Assembly (NCBI GenBank): GCA_903873705.1
Contig: CAIQPK010000051.1
Span: 1-51,815, forward strand
Direction: 5' to 3'
Source: an uncultured Acidobacteriota bacterium
GTDB taxonomy: Bacteria; Acidobacteriota; Terriglobia; Terriglobales; Acidobacteriaceae
DNA: 51,815 nt
Notes under the pieces: model-generated
Databases searched by the model: none
The model's input: only the letters and a program-made list of their open reading frames with translations
What the model was told of the DNA's origin: nothing
In this document: piece by piece, positions 34,501 to 43,561 of the stretch
How the letters are laid out: every line of letters begins with the position of its first letter
Numbering within the stretch: the first letter of the stretch is position 1
Position numbers and translations under genes: made by a program

Positions 34501-36765
34501 CTACCGCCGCTGAAAGTCCGGCGACCCCAGCAACAACCCAGCCATCGCCACAACCGGTCCCTCATCCTCTGCACTCGAAGCCAGATCCGTCATCGACAAC
34601 CCAACGCCGGCGTACCCGCGCTTCTTGCCGCCTTTGGCGCCGACCAGCATCGCAGCACCATCCTCGTCGTTGCCACCCGCAGCCGGCCCCAGCGCCAGCC
34701 CCTTGCTGGCCGCCTCCACCTGTCCTGGACGATCCGCATGCTCCATCACCGCCGTAGTCGTCTTCTCCACCGCTGGCGCGCCCAGCAGCGCCATCTCCAG
34801 CGCCTTCTCCGTCTTCAGCGAAGGCGCCTTCGCTCCATCCACACTCGGATCGCCTAACAACTTCGCCCAGTCCGTCCGCGTTCCCGGCAGTACACCACCG
34901 CTCATCACCATCGCAAAGTTCATGCGCGACACCAGCGCCGTCGTGCTCACCCACTCATCCGCCAGCCACGAGTACCCATTCGGCGTCTGCATCCCATACA
35001 GCGGCATGCCCAGCCGATCCATCGCCTGCACCAGTGGCATCGCATTCACCACCTGCGCATCGCTCGCCCGCAACGCCGAAGCCACAAACTCCAGCGGCGT
35101 CTTCACCTTCGCCCGATAAACCGTCGGCGACCAGAACTCCGGCGAATCGAACATCGTCCGCAACACCGCCTTCATGTCCCCACCGCTCGCCAGGAACGTC
35201 TTCGCCATCCGATCTTCCACAGCCTTCGGAGGATCGTCGCTCACAAACCGCACCGCCAGCTTATGCGAAATAAACGCCGCCGTAGCCGGACTGGTCGCCA
35301 ACATATGCAGCACCTGCAGCGCTTCCTTCGCGCCGTCCTCGCGGATCGTCACACCCAGCACCTGCTTACTGCCACCCTCATGCCGCCGTTCGTCGAAAGT
35401 GAACCCGCCACCGCCACCCTGGTAAGGCCGGTCGATCGTCCACCCCGTCAGCACCTTCGCAAAATTCGTTACATCCGCCTGCGTGTATCCACTCCCGCAC
35501 GAAGGCTCCAGCTGCTTCACCGTGTGGTCGGCGCTCACCTCGCACCGCACGCCAATGGTGTGCAGCTCAATCAGCTCACGCGCATAGTTTTCGTTGATCC
35601 CCTTCGGCATCGCCTGCGCCAGCTGCGAGTTCGGCGCGAACCGCGCAAACCGCGCCCCCCGCGTCGCTGCCATCGAGTTCGGCCCAATGCTCTGCCAGTT
35701 GTCCAAATACATCAGCATCGCCGGACTCTCCGCCGTAGCCACCAGCAAATCCTCAAACTTACCCAGCGCCCGCGGCCGAATCGTATCCCGCTCATACGAC
35801 GACAGCAGGTACGGCTCCTGCGCATTCTTCCGTACGTAAACATTGAAGTGGTTCAGCCAGAAGTCCGTCATCACCGCTTCCAACTGCCGGTCAGAGTACA
35901 CATCCCGCAGCAGCCGCGACTCCAGCGTCTCCGCCCCCACCACCCTCACCGGCCCCTGCAGCGCCGCCAGGATCTCGGCCTGCTCCGGGTTCATCCCCGC
36001 CACCAGCTGTCCACGCTCCATCGGCCGCAGCTCCTGCCGGAAAGACGCCAGCTGGTCCGGCGGAATCGCCAAAATCTTCATCAGCCGTTCCTGCGGAGGC
36101 AGCGCCAGGATCGCCTCCACACTCTCACCTGCATAAGCCGCCCGCGGCCCGCGCTTCCGCACCTTCGCCACCGGGGTCAGCGCATCCGTCGATGCCGCCG
36201 CAGGGTCATTCATCGCCGCCGCATCCGCCGCCGCCATCGCGGGACTCATCCCGTCAGCATCCGCACCCTGCACCGGCTTCTTCGCTCCCTGAGCCGCCTG
36301 CAGCGCCTGCTGCCGCTCATACTGAGCCATGCCGTTGGCATAAATCGCATTTTCAACCGGATCGCTAGGCAGCGGCGTATGCTGACGAGCCATCTGCCGA
36401 AACATCTGCGGCGAAGGAAACTTCTGCATCAGCGCCTGCGGGCTCAACTGCATCGCCGGAAACCTCGCCAGCATCGCATTCAAATTCGCATCGTCAATAC
36501 TCCCCGGATTCAGCTGCCGCTCAAACCACGCCTTCAACCCCATCTTCTCGACCGCCGCCACATCCCCCTGCCGCGGCCCAAACGTAAACCGGTTCAACGC
36601 ATGAAGCGCCTTCTGCTCCTCGGTCAGCTTCAACCCCACCGGCGCCTTCGCCATCGGCTGTTCTGCCAGCAGCGGCCCCGCAACCATCACCGCGCACAAC
36701 GACGCCGTCACCGAAGCCTTACCGGCCTCGCGCATTAAACCCGCAAAATTCAGTAGTTTCGCCAT
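34501..36765 (-). CDS. DUF1800 family exported protein
   Basis: 754 aa from ATG 36765 with CCAGGAGCC upstream. N-terminal signal-like segment (~1-36, ...VTASLCAVMVAGPLLAEQ). The DUF1800 core begins LHALNRFTFGPRQGDVAAVEKMGLKAW and continues MTDFWLNHFNVYV, NYARELIELHTIGV and FAKVLTGWTI. A long Ala/Met/Gln-rich insert (~150-240) and a Gly/Ala-rich stretch near the C-terminus are low complexity. The biochemical function of DUF1800 is not known; it co-occurs with DUF1501 in Acidobacteria, Planctomycetes and Bacteroidetes. Transcribed before the DUF1501 gene. Confidence 0.88.
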   Translation of the reverse strand: MAKLLNFAGLMREAGKASVTASLCAVMVAGPLLAEQPMAKAPVGLKLTEEQKALHALNRFTFGPRQGDVAAVEKMGLKAWFERQLNPGSIDDANLNAMLARFPAMQLSPQALMQKFPSPQMFRQMARQHTPLPSDPVENAIYANGMAQYERQQALQAAQGAKKPVQGADADGMSPAMAAADAAAMNDPAAASTDALTPVAKVRKRGPRAAYAGESVEAILALPPQERLMKILAIPPDQLASFRQELRPMERGQLVAGMNPEQAEILAALQGPVRVVGAETLESRLLRDVYSDRQLEAVMTDFWLNHFNVYVRKNAQEPYLLSSYERDTIRPRALGKFEDLLVATAESPAMLMYLDNWQSIGPNSMAATRGARFARFAPNSQLAQAMPKGINENYARELIELHTIGVRCEVSADHTVKQLEPSCGSGYTQADVTNFAKVLTGWTIDRPYQGGGGGFTFDERRHEGGSKQVLGVTIREDGAKEALQVLHMLATSPATAAFISHKLAVRFVSDDPPKAVEDRMAKTFLASGGDMKAVLRTMFDSPEFWSPTVYRAKVKTPLEFVASALRASDAQVVNAMPLVQAMDRLGMPLYGMQTPNGYSWLADEWVSTTALVSRMNFAMVMSGGVLPGTRTDWAKLLGDPSVDGAKAPSLKTEKALEMALLGAPAVEKTTTAVMEHADRPGQVEAASKGLALGPAAGGNDEDGAAMLVGAKGGKKRGYAGVGLSMTDLASSAEDEGPVVAMAGLLLGSPDFQRR

Positions 36766-36924
36766 CAGTATGGCTCCTGGAGCAAGCCGCCTCGTACGGG
36801 CAAGGCTCACCCAACACTGGATGGAACACGAATGGCCCGGACCAGTTGCGCCCGAAAGTAAAAATCCGGTGCGCTCTGCAAATCTTTGCAAATAATAGCT
36901 CTCGAACGCCGCCAAGTGGTGCTC

Positions 36925-37116
36925 TTACGACTTTCGAACGGGAAACTTGTCATGCACGTAGGCGTAGACCACCCCCATCGTTATCCCACACAGAATTCGA
37001 CTAAACCATTCGCCTCTGATGTGGAAACCACCTTCTATTGCGAAATCCAAGGCCATTCCACCTAACAATATGAGGAATATTCCCGGCACCTTGGAACGAA
37101 TGGGGGTGTACATCAT
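36925..37116 (-). CDS. Small two-helix membrane protein, unknown
   Basis: 63 aa: MMYTPIRSK, helix GIFLILLGGMALDFAIEGGF, loop, helix FSRILCGITMGVVYAYVH, basic end. The hydrophobic pattern and absence of any overlapping larger gene make it plausible. Base use is less C-rich than its neighbours and no strong ribosome site is seen, so it may be recently acquired or a remnant. Confidence 0.5.
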   Translation of the reverse strand: MMYTPIRSKVPGIFLILLGGMALDFAIEGGFHIRGEWFSRILCGITMGVVYAYVHDKFPVRKS

Positions 37117-37188
37117 GCCAAGGATGCTAGCAGAACAAACTGGTCATTCGTCACAGATTTACGGCATGATCCAGCATTTCAATTACCC

Positions 37189-39390
37189 CTAAAACGCCGC
37201 TAAATCCGACATCGCCCGGAACAAATGCTCCGCCTGCGGCAGAATCACGTCCTCCATCAGCGGCTGATAAGCCACAAACGTATCCATCGCCCCAACCCGC
37301 TTTACCGGCGCATCCAGGTCGTGGAACAGCTCATCGCCAATCCGCGCGGCAATCTCCGCGCCGTAGCCCCAGCTCAACATATCCTCGTGAGCGACAATCA
37401 CCTTGCTCGTCTTCCTAACCGACGTCGCAATCGCATCCCAGTCATACGGCGACAGCGACCGCAGATCGATCACCTCGACCTTGATCCCGTGCTCCCGCTC
37501 CATCCGCTGCGCCGCCTGCAGCGCCCGCGGCACCACCGCACCAAACGTGATCACGCTCAGGTCCGTGCCCTCTTTCACCACGCTCGCCTTGCCAAACGGA
37601 ATCGCATACTCCGCCCCCGGATACCGCGACCGCCCAAACGTCTCCCGATACAGCCGCTTGTGCTCCAGGAACAGCACCGGGTCATCGCACCGGATCGCCG
37701 TCCGCAACAGCCCAATAGCATCCAGCGCATTCGAAGGCATCACCACCCGCACACCCGGCGTGTGCGTAAAAATGCTCTCCCCCGACTGCGAGTGATAGAT
37801 CGATCCACCCGTAAGGTACCCACCTGTCGGCACACGCATCACCAGCGGGCAGCTGAACTGCCCATTCGACCGCCACCGCATCACGCTCAACTCATTCCGC
37901 ATCTGGTGCATCGCCGGCCAGATGTAGTCGAAGAACTGAATCTCCACCACCGGCTTCATCCCGCGCACCGCCATACCAATCGCGCGGCCAACAATATTCG
38001 CCTCAGCCAGCGGCGAGTTCCACACCCGGTCATTGCCAAACTTCTTCTGCAGCCCGTGCGTCACCTTGAAGACGCCGCCCTTGCCCTTCAGCTTGCCCGA
38101 ACGCAGCTCTTTATCCCGCGTCACATCGGCCACATCTTCGCCAAACACCACAATCCGCGGATCGCGCGTCATCTCATCGCGCAGGCAGTGGTTGATCAGG
38201 TCCAGCATCGTGTGCTCATGTACAGCAGTGCCGTAAACCGGCTCCGTAGCAAACACCGCATCCGTCGGCTTCAAATCCTCCGAGTACTGATGCTTCAGAA
38301 TCGCCTCATGCGTCGCCGACGCCGGAGCCGCAGCCAGCGCCACATCCGCAGCCTGCTCCACCTCTTTGTCTACGCCGGCCTCAAGCTCCCGCAGCCCCGC
38401 CTCATCCAGGATTCCCTCTCGAAGAAGCCACACCTGCATCTTCGAAATAGGGTCCCGCAACGCATCCGCCTGCAGCTCTTCCTCACTGCGATAAGCCCGC
38501 TCATCATCCGAAAGCGAGTGCGAATAGGGTCGCGTCACATGCCCATGCACCACCGCCGGCCCTTTGCCCGCACGGCAGTAGGCCACCGCTTCCACCATCG
38601 CTTCATAACTCGCAATGGCATCGGTTCCGTCCACTTCCGCAAAGTGGAAGTTCGGAAAATTCGCAATCAGCCGCGAAATATTTCCACCCGGAGTATTCGC
38701 CTCCACAGGCGTCGAAATCGCATAGCCGTTGTCTTCAATCACGTAAACCACTGGCAGCTTCGCATTAGAGGCCGTGTTCAGCGACTCCCAGAACTCTCCC
38801 TGGCTCGTCGATCCCTCGCCGATCGACACATACGTCACCTCGTCGCCATGGAACGCCACGTCCTTGAACTGCCGATAATCACCCGCAGCCTTCTTCGCTG
38901 CCTCGGGATGCTTCGCAAAATACCGCCCCGCCTCCGCACACCCAATCGCGTGCAGACACTGCGTCGCCGTTGACGACGAGGGCGAAACAATATGCAGCTT
39001 CGGGCTCGTCCAGTGCGACGGCATCTGCCGCCCGCCACTCGAAGGATCATCCGCGGCTCCCACCGCCTGCAACAGTTGCGCTTCCACCGTCTGGCCCAGC
39101 GCCAGGCAAATCGCCCGGTCGCGGTAGTACGGCACAAACCAGTCATACCCCGGCTTCATCGCCAGTCCCGCCGCCACCAGCAGCGCCTCATGTCCCGCAC
39201 ACGAAATCTGGAAGAAAATTTTCTGCTGCCGCTTCAACAGGATTTCGCGGTCGTCGGTCCGCCGCGAAAGATACATCAGCCGATAGAACGCGATCAGCTG
39301 CGCAGAAGTCAGCCCACCCGCCACCGGCGCCGCCTCATCCCGCCGCGTCACTTTTCTCGCTGAAGCCTGTTTCTGGGCCAACTCGCTCAT
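37189..39390 (-). CDS. Fused E1 alpha-beta 2-oxoacid dehydrogenase (branched-chain type)
   Basis: 733 aa from ATG 39390 (GGAG directly adjoins it). Residues ~25-375 are an E1-alpha subunit with thiamine diphosphate motif [18 protein letters not shown]...EDNGYAIS. Residues ~395-733 are an E1-beta subunit ([63 protein letters not shown]). In most bacteria these are two genes; the fusion is known in several phyla. It decarboxylates 2-oxoacids such as those from Val/Leu/Ile and passes acyl groups to E2, giving branched-chain acyl-CoA for iso fatty acids. No E2/E3 gene lies nearby. Confidence 0.92.
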   Translation of the reverse strand: MSELAQKQASARKVTRRDEAAPVAGGLTSAQLIAFYRLMYLSRRTDDREILLKRQQKIFFQISCAGHEALLVAAGLAMKPGYDWFVPYYRDRAICLALGQTVEAQLLQAVGAADDPSSGGRQMPSHWTSPKLHIVSPSSSTATQCLHAIGCAEAGRYFAKHPEAAKKAAGDYRQFKDVAFHGDEVTYVSIGEGSTSQGEFWESLNTASNAKLPVVYVIEDNGYAISTPVEANTPGGNISRLIANFPNFHFAEVDGTDAIASYEAMVEAVAYCRAGKGPAVVHGHVTRPYSHSLSDDERAYRSEEELQADALRDPISKMQVWLLREGILDEAGLRELEAGVDKEVEQAADVALAAAPASATHEAILKHQYSEDLKPTDAVFATEPVYGTAVHEHTMLDLINHCLRDEMTRDPRIVVFGEDVADVTRDKELRSGKLKGKGGVFKVTHGLQKKFGNDRVWNSPLAEANIVGRAIGMAVRGMKPVVEIQFFDYIWPAMHQMRNELSVMRWRSNGQFSCPLVMRVPTGGYLTGGSIYHSQSGESIFTHTPGVRVVMPSNALDAIGLLRTAIRCDDPVLFLEHKRLYRETFGRSRYPGAEYAIPFGKASVVKEGTDLSVITFGAVVPRALQAAQRMEREHGIKVEVIDLRSLSPYDWDAIATSVRKTSKVIVAHEDMLSWGYGAEIAARIGDELFHDLDAPVKRVGAMDTFVAYQPLMEDVILPQAEHLFRAMSDLAAF

Positions 39391-39558
39391 CTCCAAAACC
39401 GGGAAATCCCTTTCCGGATTCTACTCGTATCACGCCCACCCCACCTTCCGACAGCACCGTTTTCCACCGCCCCCGCCGCTATCAAAACTGTCGCAATTCG
39501 CAACACATTCGCCTCCCCGCTCCCACCAACGCCGATGCACCCAGTGTCTGAGGTCCTT

Positions 39559-41025
39559 ATGCATCGTCTCTTCGCCCTCGTCACAGCGACACTGTTCCTC
39601 TTCGCCACAGCAGGATGCGCCCCGCTCGCTATCACCCCCAGCTCCGCTGCGCCAGCCGCCATGACCGACGCCGCCGGCGTCAGCAACCTCGTCCCCGGCC
39701 GCTTCATCGTCGTCTACGCCAACGGCACCATCCCCACCACCACCGCGTCCAACACCGGCAGCACCCTCACCCAGAACCTCACCCGCTTTGGCCTCGCCGT
39801 TGTTCAATCCAATCCCGCCGACGACGCCACCACCTACGCCCGCCTCGCCACCCAGCCTGGCATCGCCTACGTTTTACGCGACCGCTACATCACCGGCCAC
39901 CAGATCTCCATCTCCCCCGCGCCTCCTGCAACCGACGCCGACCGCTACTACCGCAGCCCCCAAAACTGGGCCGTCATTCAGGCCGGCGGCTTCGGTGCCG
40001 GCACCCCCGGAGGCCCCACCAACGGCCCCTGGAACCTCACCCGCGGCGCAGACACTCGCATCGCCATCCTCGACAGCGGCGTCGATGCCACCCACCCCGA
40101 CATCGCCCCCAACCTCGTCTTCAACCGCAGCGAAATCGACCCTGCCGCCCTGCCCAGCCCCTGCGACGACGCCTCCCCCCAGGATCAGGCCGGCCACGGA
40201 ACCTGGACCGCCTCGCTCGCCGCAGCCGCTGCCGGACCCACTACCGGAGGCGTTATCGGCGTCGCCCCGCAAGCCAGCATCCTCAACATCAAGATCCTCG
40301 AGCGCCTCCCCGCAACTTCAGGCGCCGACCTAGCCTCCCGCTGCGTCAACGGCACCACCGGTGGTCTCCTCAGCTGGGTAGTACAAGGCATAGACGACGC
40401 CATCGCCGCCAAAGCCAACGTCATCTCCCTCTCCCTCGGCGCCATAGTCGACCTCAACAGCGGCGACGGGGCCGGCTGGAAAGCCACCTTCGACAGCGTC
40501 ACTCACACCGCCAACGCCGCCGGCATCGTCATCGTCGCCGCCGCCGGCAACGAAGGGCTCAACCTCTCAGCCGGAACTTACATCGAACTCCCCGCCCAGG
40601 CCCGCGACGTCCTCCCCGTCACCGCCTCCACCAATCCCGCCTGCGCCGAAACCACCTCACCCAGCGCCCCATGCGTAGCCGGCCCTGTCACCCGCCCCTA
40701 CTACAGCAACTACGGCGCGCGCCTTAACGCTATCGCCGGCCCCGGCGGCAGCTACCCAAACATCAGCGATACCGGCACCAACGGCTTCATCCGCGGCGCC
40801 TGCTCCACCAGCGGCTGCTTCAACCTCGGCAGCCAGCCCTACGTTCAAGCCATGGGAACAAGCGCCTCCGCACCCCTCGTAGCCGGAGCCGCCGCCCTGC
40901 TCCACGCCGCCCACCCAGCCTGGACCGCCACCCAGATCACCGCCGCGCTCCGCCTCTCCGCCGTCACCGTCCCCGGTATGGCTGAGCCGCTCCTCAACCT
41001 CCCCGGAGCCATCTCACTGCCTTGA
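39559..41025 (+). CDS. Subtilisin-like (S8) serine protease, predicted lipoprotein
   Basis: 488 aa from ATG 39559 with GAGGT upstream. Signal with lipobox FATAGC (Cys20). A short propeptide-like part (~40-125) contains PGRFIVVYANG. Catalytic triad Asp172 (AILDSGVD), His213 (GHGTWTAS), Ser435 (GTSASAPLVAG), and oxyanion Asn331 (AAAGNEG). Several Cys (e.g. 202/262, 362/372, 415/420) could form disulfides. Likely a surface or periplasmic protease for peptide scavenging. Divergent from the E1 gene with a 168-bp spacer. Confidence 0.93.
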   Translation: MHRLFALVTATLFLFATAGCAPLAITPSSAAPAAMTDAAGVSNLVPGRFIVVYANGTIPTTTASNTGSTLTQNLTRFGLAVVQSNPADDATTYARLATQPGIAYVLRDRYITGHQISISPAPPATDADRYYRSPQNWAVIQAGGFGAGTPGGPTNGPWNLTRGADTRIAILDSGVDATHPDIAPNLVFNRSEIDPAALPSPCDDASPQDQAGHGTWTASLAAAAAGPTTGGVIGVAPQASILNIKILERLPATSGADLASRCVNGTTGGLLSWVVQGIDDAIAAKANVISLSLGAIVDLNSGDGAGWKATFDSVTHTANAAGIVIVAAAGNEGLNLSAGTYIELPAQARDVLPVTASTNPACAETTSPSAPCVAGPVTRPYYSNYGARLNAIAGPGGSYPNISDTGTNGFIRGACSTSGCFNLGSQPYVQAMGTSASAPLVAGAAALLHAAHPAWTATQITAALRLSAVTVPGMAEPLLNLPGAISLP

Positions 41026-41026
41026 T

Positions 41027-41404
41027 CTAAATTTTCTTCAGAGCCCACTTCCGTATATCGGCTGCCAGTCTTTCAACCTCTTCCATCTTTTTCGCCATCT
41101 CCGGCGTAGGCTGATCGCCCTTCATGCCCTCCGCCTCGGCTTTTAACTCGGTCGTCAACTTCATCAGCAACGCCATATCTTTGGCAATCTTCTTCTGGCG
41201 CTCGATCACGGCATCCTTGGCGGCCTGTTCGATCTCCTTCCGCATGCCATCCGGATCAGTCAAGCCGCCCATCATCGTCGGCTGAGCATTCGGGCTCAGC
41301 GTAGGGTCCCGGATCGCTACACCCTTCGTCGTCTGCGCCCATCCGCAAGCCGGCACTGCCGCACATACCAGGCCCAACACACCCAACATCAAAAGCTTCC
41401 GCAT
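41027..41404 (-). CDS. Small exported helical protein, paralogue of the next gene
   Basis: 125 aa. Signal peptide (to ~23, ...PACGWAQ). The mature part is mostly charged helix: ERQKKIAKDMALLMKLTTELKAE, then MEEVERLAADIRKWALKKI. The same layout and words (RQKK, LLxLxTELKxE, KxxExExLAxDxK) occur in the protein at 41436-41849. The two stop/start pairs are 31 bp apart, so they form an operon from a tandem duplication. Function unknown; structural or chaperone-like envelope role possible. It ends one base after the convergent protease gene stop. Confidence 0.75.
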   Translation of the reverse strand: MRKLLMLGVLGLVCAAVPACGWAQTTKGVAIRDPTLSPNAQPTMMGGLTDPDGMRKEIEQAAKDAVIERQKKIAKDMALLMKLTTELKAEAEGMKGDQPTPEMAKKMEEVERLAADIRKWALKKI

Positions 41405-41435
41405 ATACTCTCCTTTCAGCTCGAAAGCCTCGCCC

Positions 41436-41849
41436 TTAGCCCTTCATCCGCTGCTTCACATCGTGCGCCAGCTTCTCAATCTCGTCAGCCTTACGCACTA
41501 CTTCCAGCGAGAGCTGATTCTTCGTGCTCTTGTCCACTTCGCTCTTCAGTTCAGTCGCCAGCTCCAGCAGCTTCGCCGTATCGTCAATCAGCTTTTTCTG
41601 GCGATCGTCGGCCACTGCCCGCACCCGCGCCGCTTCCTGCATCGCGCTTAGCGGATTGGGAGTCTCCGCCAAAGGATCGTTCGATCCCGGCCGCCCCGGA
41701 GAGCCCGTGCGATTCCCTCCAGTCTGTCCACCCATCGTTGACTGCCCGGAACCCATCGACTGCGCTCGCGCCACCCCCACGCGGGGCGCCGCAACAACCG
41801 CAACAGCTAGTAACACGGCAGCAGAAATACTCGGCATCAGAACACGCAT
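41436..41849 (-). CDS. Small exported helical protein, paralogue of the downstream gene
   Basis: 137 aa from ATG 41849 (GGAGG seven bases before; GTG 41852 is also open). Signal peptide (~1-30, ends ARAQ), a Gly/Ser/Thr-rich flexible segment (~31-60), then amphipathic helix (DDRQKKLIDDTAKLLELATELKSE...) ending EIEKLAHDVKQRMKG. This family is common in Acidobacteria; no activity is known to me. Divergent from mscS. Confidence 0.75.
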   Translation of the reverse strand: MRVLMPSISAAVLLAVAVVAAPRVGVARAQSMGSGQSTMGGQTGGNRTGSPGRPGSNDPLAETPNPLSAMQEAARVRAVADDRQKKLIDDTAKLLELATELKSEVDKSTKNQLSLEVVRKADEIEKLAHDVKQRMKG

Positions 41850-41929
41850 CACACACCTCCTGCCCGCGGCTCCAGCCCTCTCGGCTATCCTCTAAAGAGC
41901 AACGCTAGTTTTTTGCGGGCCACACCATC

Positions 41930-42847
41930 ATGCCTCTTTCCAACCCGATTCCACAAGACGAACGCACTCTCCACCGCCTCGAGCTGGGCTGGCACGACGA
42001 TCTCGTCACCTTCCTCCAGCACGGCCTGCCCCAAATCCTCGTCACCCTGCTCATCGCATTCGTCCTCTGGCAGATCACCGCGTTCTTCGTCCGCCGCATG
42101 CGCCGCACCGCCGACCTCCTCGTCGGCAACTCCCAACGTGCCGCGCAGCTACGCACCGCCGCCGGCATCATCCGCGCCTGCGCCTACTTCTTCATTGTGG
42201 CCTACATCATCATGCAGACGCTCAGCGCGGTCGGCGTCCCACTCGGCCCCTTCATCGCCTCCGCGGGCGTTATCGGCCTCGGCATCAGCTTCGGTGCGCA
42301 GTCCATCTTCAAAGACGTCCTCAATGGCATCTTCATCCTCATCGAAGACCAGTTCAATGTCGGAGACGTCGTCAAACTCGCTGGCCTCCAGGGCACAGTC
42401 GAGCACCTCACCCTCCGCTGCACCACCCTCCGCGACGGAGACGGCACCGTCTACATCGTCCCGAACTCGCAGATCGCCACCGTCTCCAACCTCTCCCGCG
42501 ACTTCGCCGTCGCCTCCCTCACCGTCAGCGTCGACGCCGCCATCGATCCCGACCGCGTCATCGCCTCCCTCCGCAAGCTCGGCTCCCAGCTCCGCATCGA
42601 CGAAGCCTTCGGCCAGGTCATCATTGACGATCCCAACGTCCTCGGTGTCGATAAAATCAACGGCCGCGAGGTCAGCTACATCGTCAACATCCGCGTCCGC
42701 GCCAACCAGCGCGACGGCGTCCTCCGCGAACTCCGCCGCCGCATCCTCCAAGCCTTCGACCGCGAAAACATCACCCTCGGCACCGCCACCAGCACCCTCA
42801 TCATGCCCACCAACGACCCCACAGCCCGTCCGGCAAGTTTGCCTTGA
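41930..42847 (+). CDS. MscS-type mechanosensitive channel
   Basis: 305 aa, similar in length to E. coli MscS. Three helices: ~32-52 (LPQILVTLLIAFVLWQITAFF), ~78-100 (IIRACAYFFIVAYIIMQTLSAVG), and the pore helix ~105-135 with the Gly/Ala pattern ASAGVIGLGISFGAQSIFKDVLNGIFILIEDQ. The beta-domain has VGDVVKLAGLQGTVEHLTLRCTTLRDGDG and YIVPNSQI, the MscS signature. Protects against hypo-osmotic shock. Start ATG 41930. Confidence 0.93.
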   Translation: MPLSNPIPQDERTLHRLELGWHDDLVTFLQHGLPQILVTLLIAFVLWQITAFFVRRMRRTADLLVGNSQRAAQLRTAAGIIRACAYFFIVAYIIMQTLSAVGVPLGPFIASAGVIGLGISFGAQSIFKDVLNGIFILIEDQFNVGDVVKLAGLQGTVEHLTLRCTTLRDGDGTVYIVPNSQIATVSNLSRDFAVASLTVSVDAAIDPDRVIASLRKLGSQLRIDEAFGQVIIDDPNVLGVDKINGREVSYIVNIRVRANQRDGVLRELRRRILQAFDRENITLGTATSTLIMPTNDPTARPASLP

Positions 42848-43164
42848 ACGAAATTGCCAAAATAATCTTTAAAACAGTTGCGAAGAATTCTGGTATAGAT
42901 TACATTTCGGTTAATAGTCTGAAAATTAGCAGTCGCGCTCTGAGTCCCGAAAAAGAAGAATCGACTCTTGGACACACATCCCATTCTGGTCAAGCTCGTT
43001 TTCTAAAAACGATGCTTATTGAGTGTGATCCTGCGCAGATGTAACGTCACGGGCACAACGCCCCTCTTAAAGTTCAAGTGACGTCCCCGCCCCCTGCGGT
43101 ATAGCCAAGATGCCTTTGTTTGCACACTGCATAAGACCAAACTTCATCGGACAACGATGGGGAA
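42848..43164. other. Gene-poor, more AT-rich stretch
   Basis: 317 bp after mscS with visibly more A/T than the flanks. Short open frames exist (for example a 66-codon frame from TTG 42844 that overlaps the mscS end) but none has a convincing ribosome site or known motif. I see no RNA gene. Confidence 0.4.
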
Positions 43165-43530
43165 TTGAGGTGTTACTTGCATGTCGAAACAGCATTTCTG
43201 TCTGCGTCGAGACTGTACCTGGAGCACCGAGCCCTCTTCAAAGCGCTTGGTGTACTGGTAGGACTACTCAGCATCAATCGAAGTCTGAAAAGGCTGCGCA
43301 TTACTGTGCAAATGCTCAATGAAATCGTTGACGGAATGGGAACGGTGGGCGAAACGTTCTGGAACGCGATGGGAAGAATGCGAATGTCGAAAATTCGGCA
43401 GCAACGGGCGGTATTGACCGCCAATACAGAGTTAGAGGTATACAGAAGCGATCTGAACCCCATCAACTTTAAACAACGTACTGCGTTCGACTCTTCTGAA
43501 AACCTTGAGCCGCAACGCCAACGTTCATAA
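43165..43530 (+). CDS. Hypothetical 121-aa protein in an AT-richer patch
   Basis: TTG start at 43165 (internal ATGs are at later codons). The central part (LEHRALFKALGVLVGLLSINRSLKRLRITVQMLNEIVDGMGTV) could form one helix pair; the tail is polar. Codon use differs from neighbours (many A/T third bases). Its stop falls in the loop of a 9-bp hairpin, as expected for a gene with its own terminator. No family recognised; it may be horizontally acquired or spurious. Confidence 0.35.
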   Translation: MRCYLHVETAFLSASRLYLEHRALFKALGVLVGLLSINRSLKRLRITVQMLNEIVDGMGTVGETFWNAMGRMRMSKIRQQRAVLTANTELEVYRSDLNPINFKQRTAFDSSENLEPQRQRS

Positions 43531-43540
43531 GACGTTGGCG
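43516..43540. terminator. Hairpin at end of hypothetical gene
   Basis: CGCCAACGT (43516-43524), loop TCATAAG, ACGTTGGCG (43532-43540): a perfect 9-bp stem without a U-tract. It lies between the hypothetical gene and the convergent YyaL gene ending at 43562. Confidence 0.5.
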
Positions 43541-43561
43541 TGCTGACTGACGAATTCAGCA

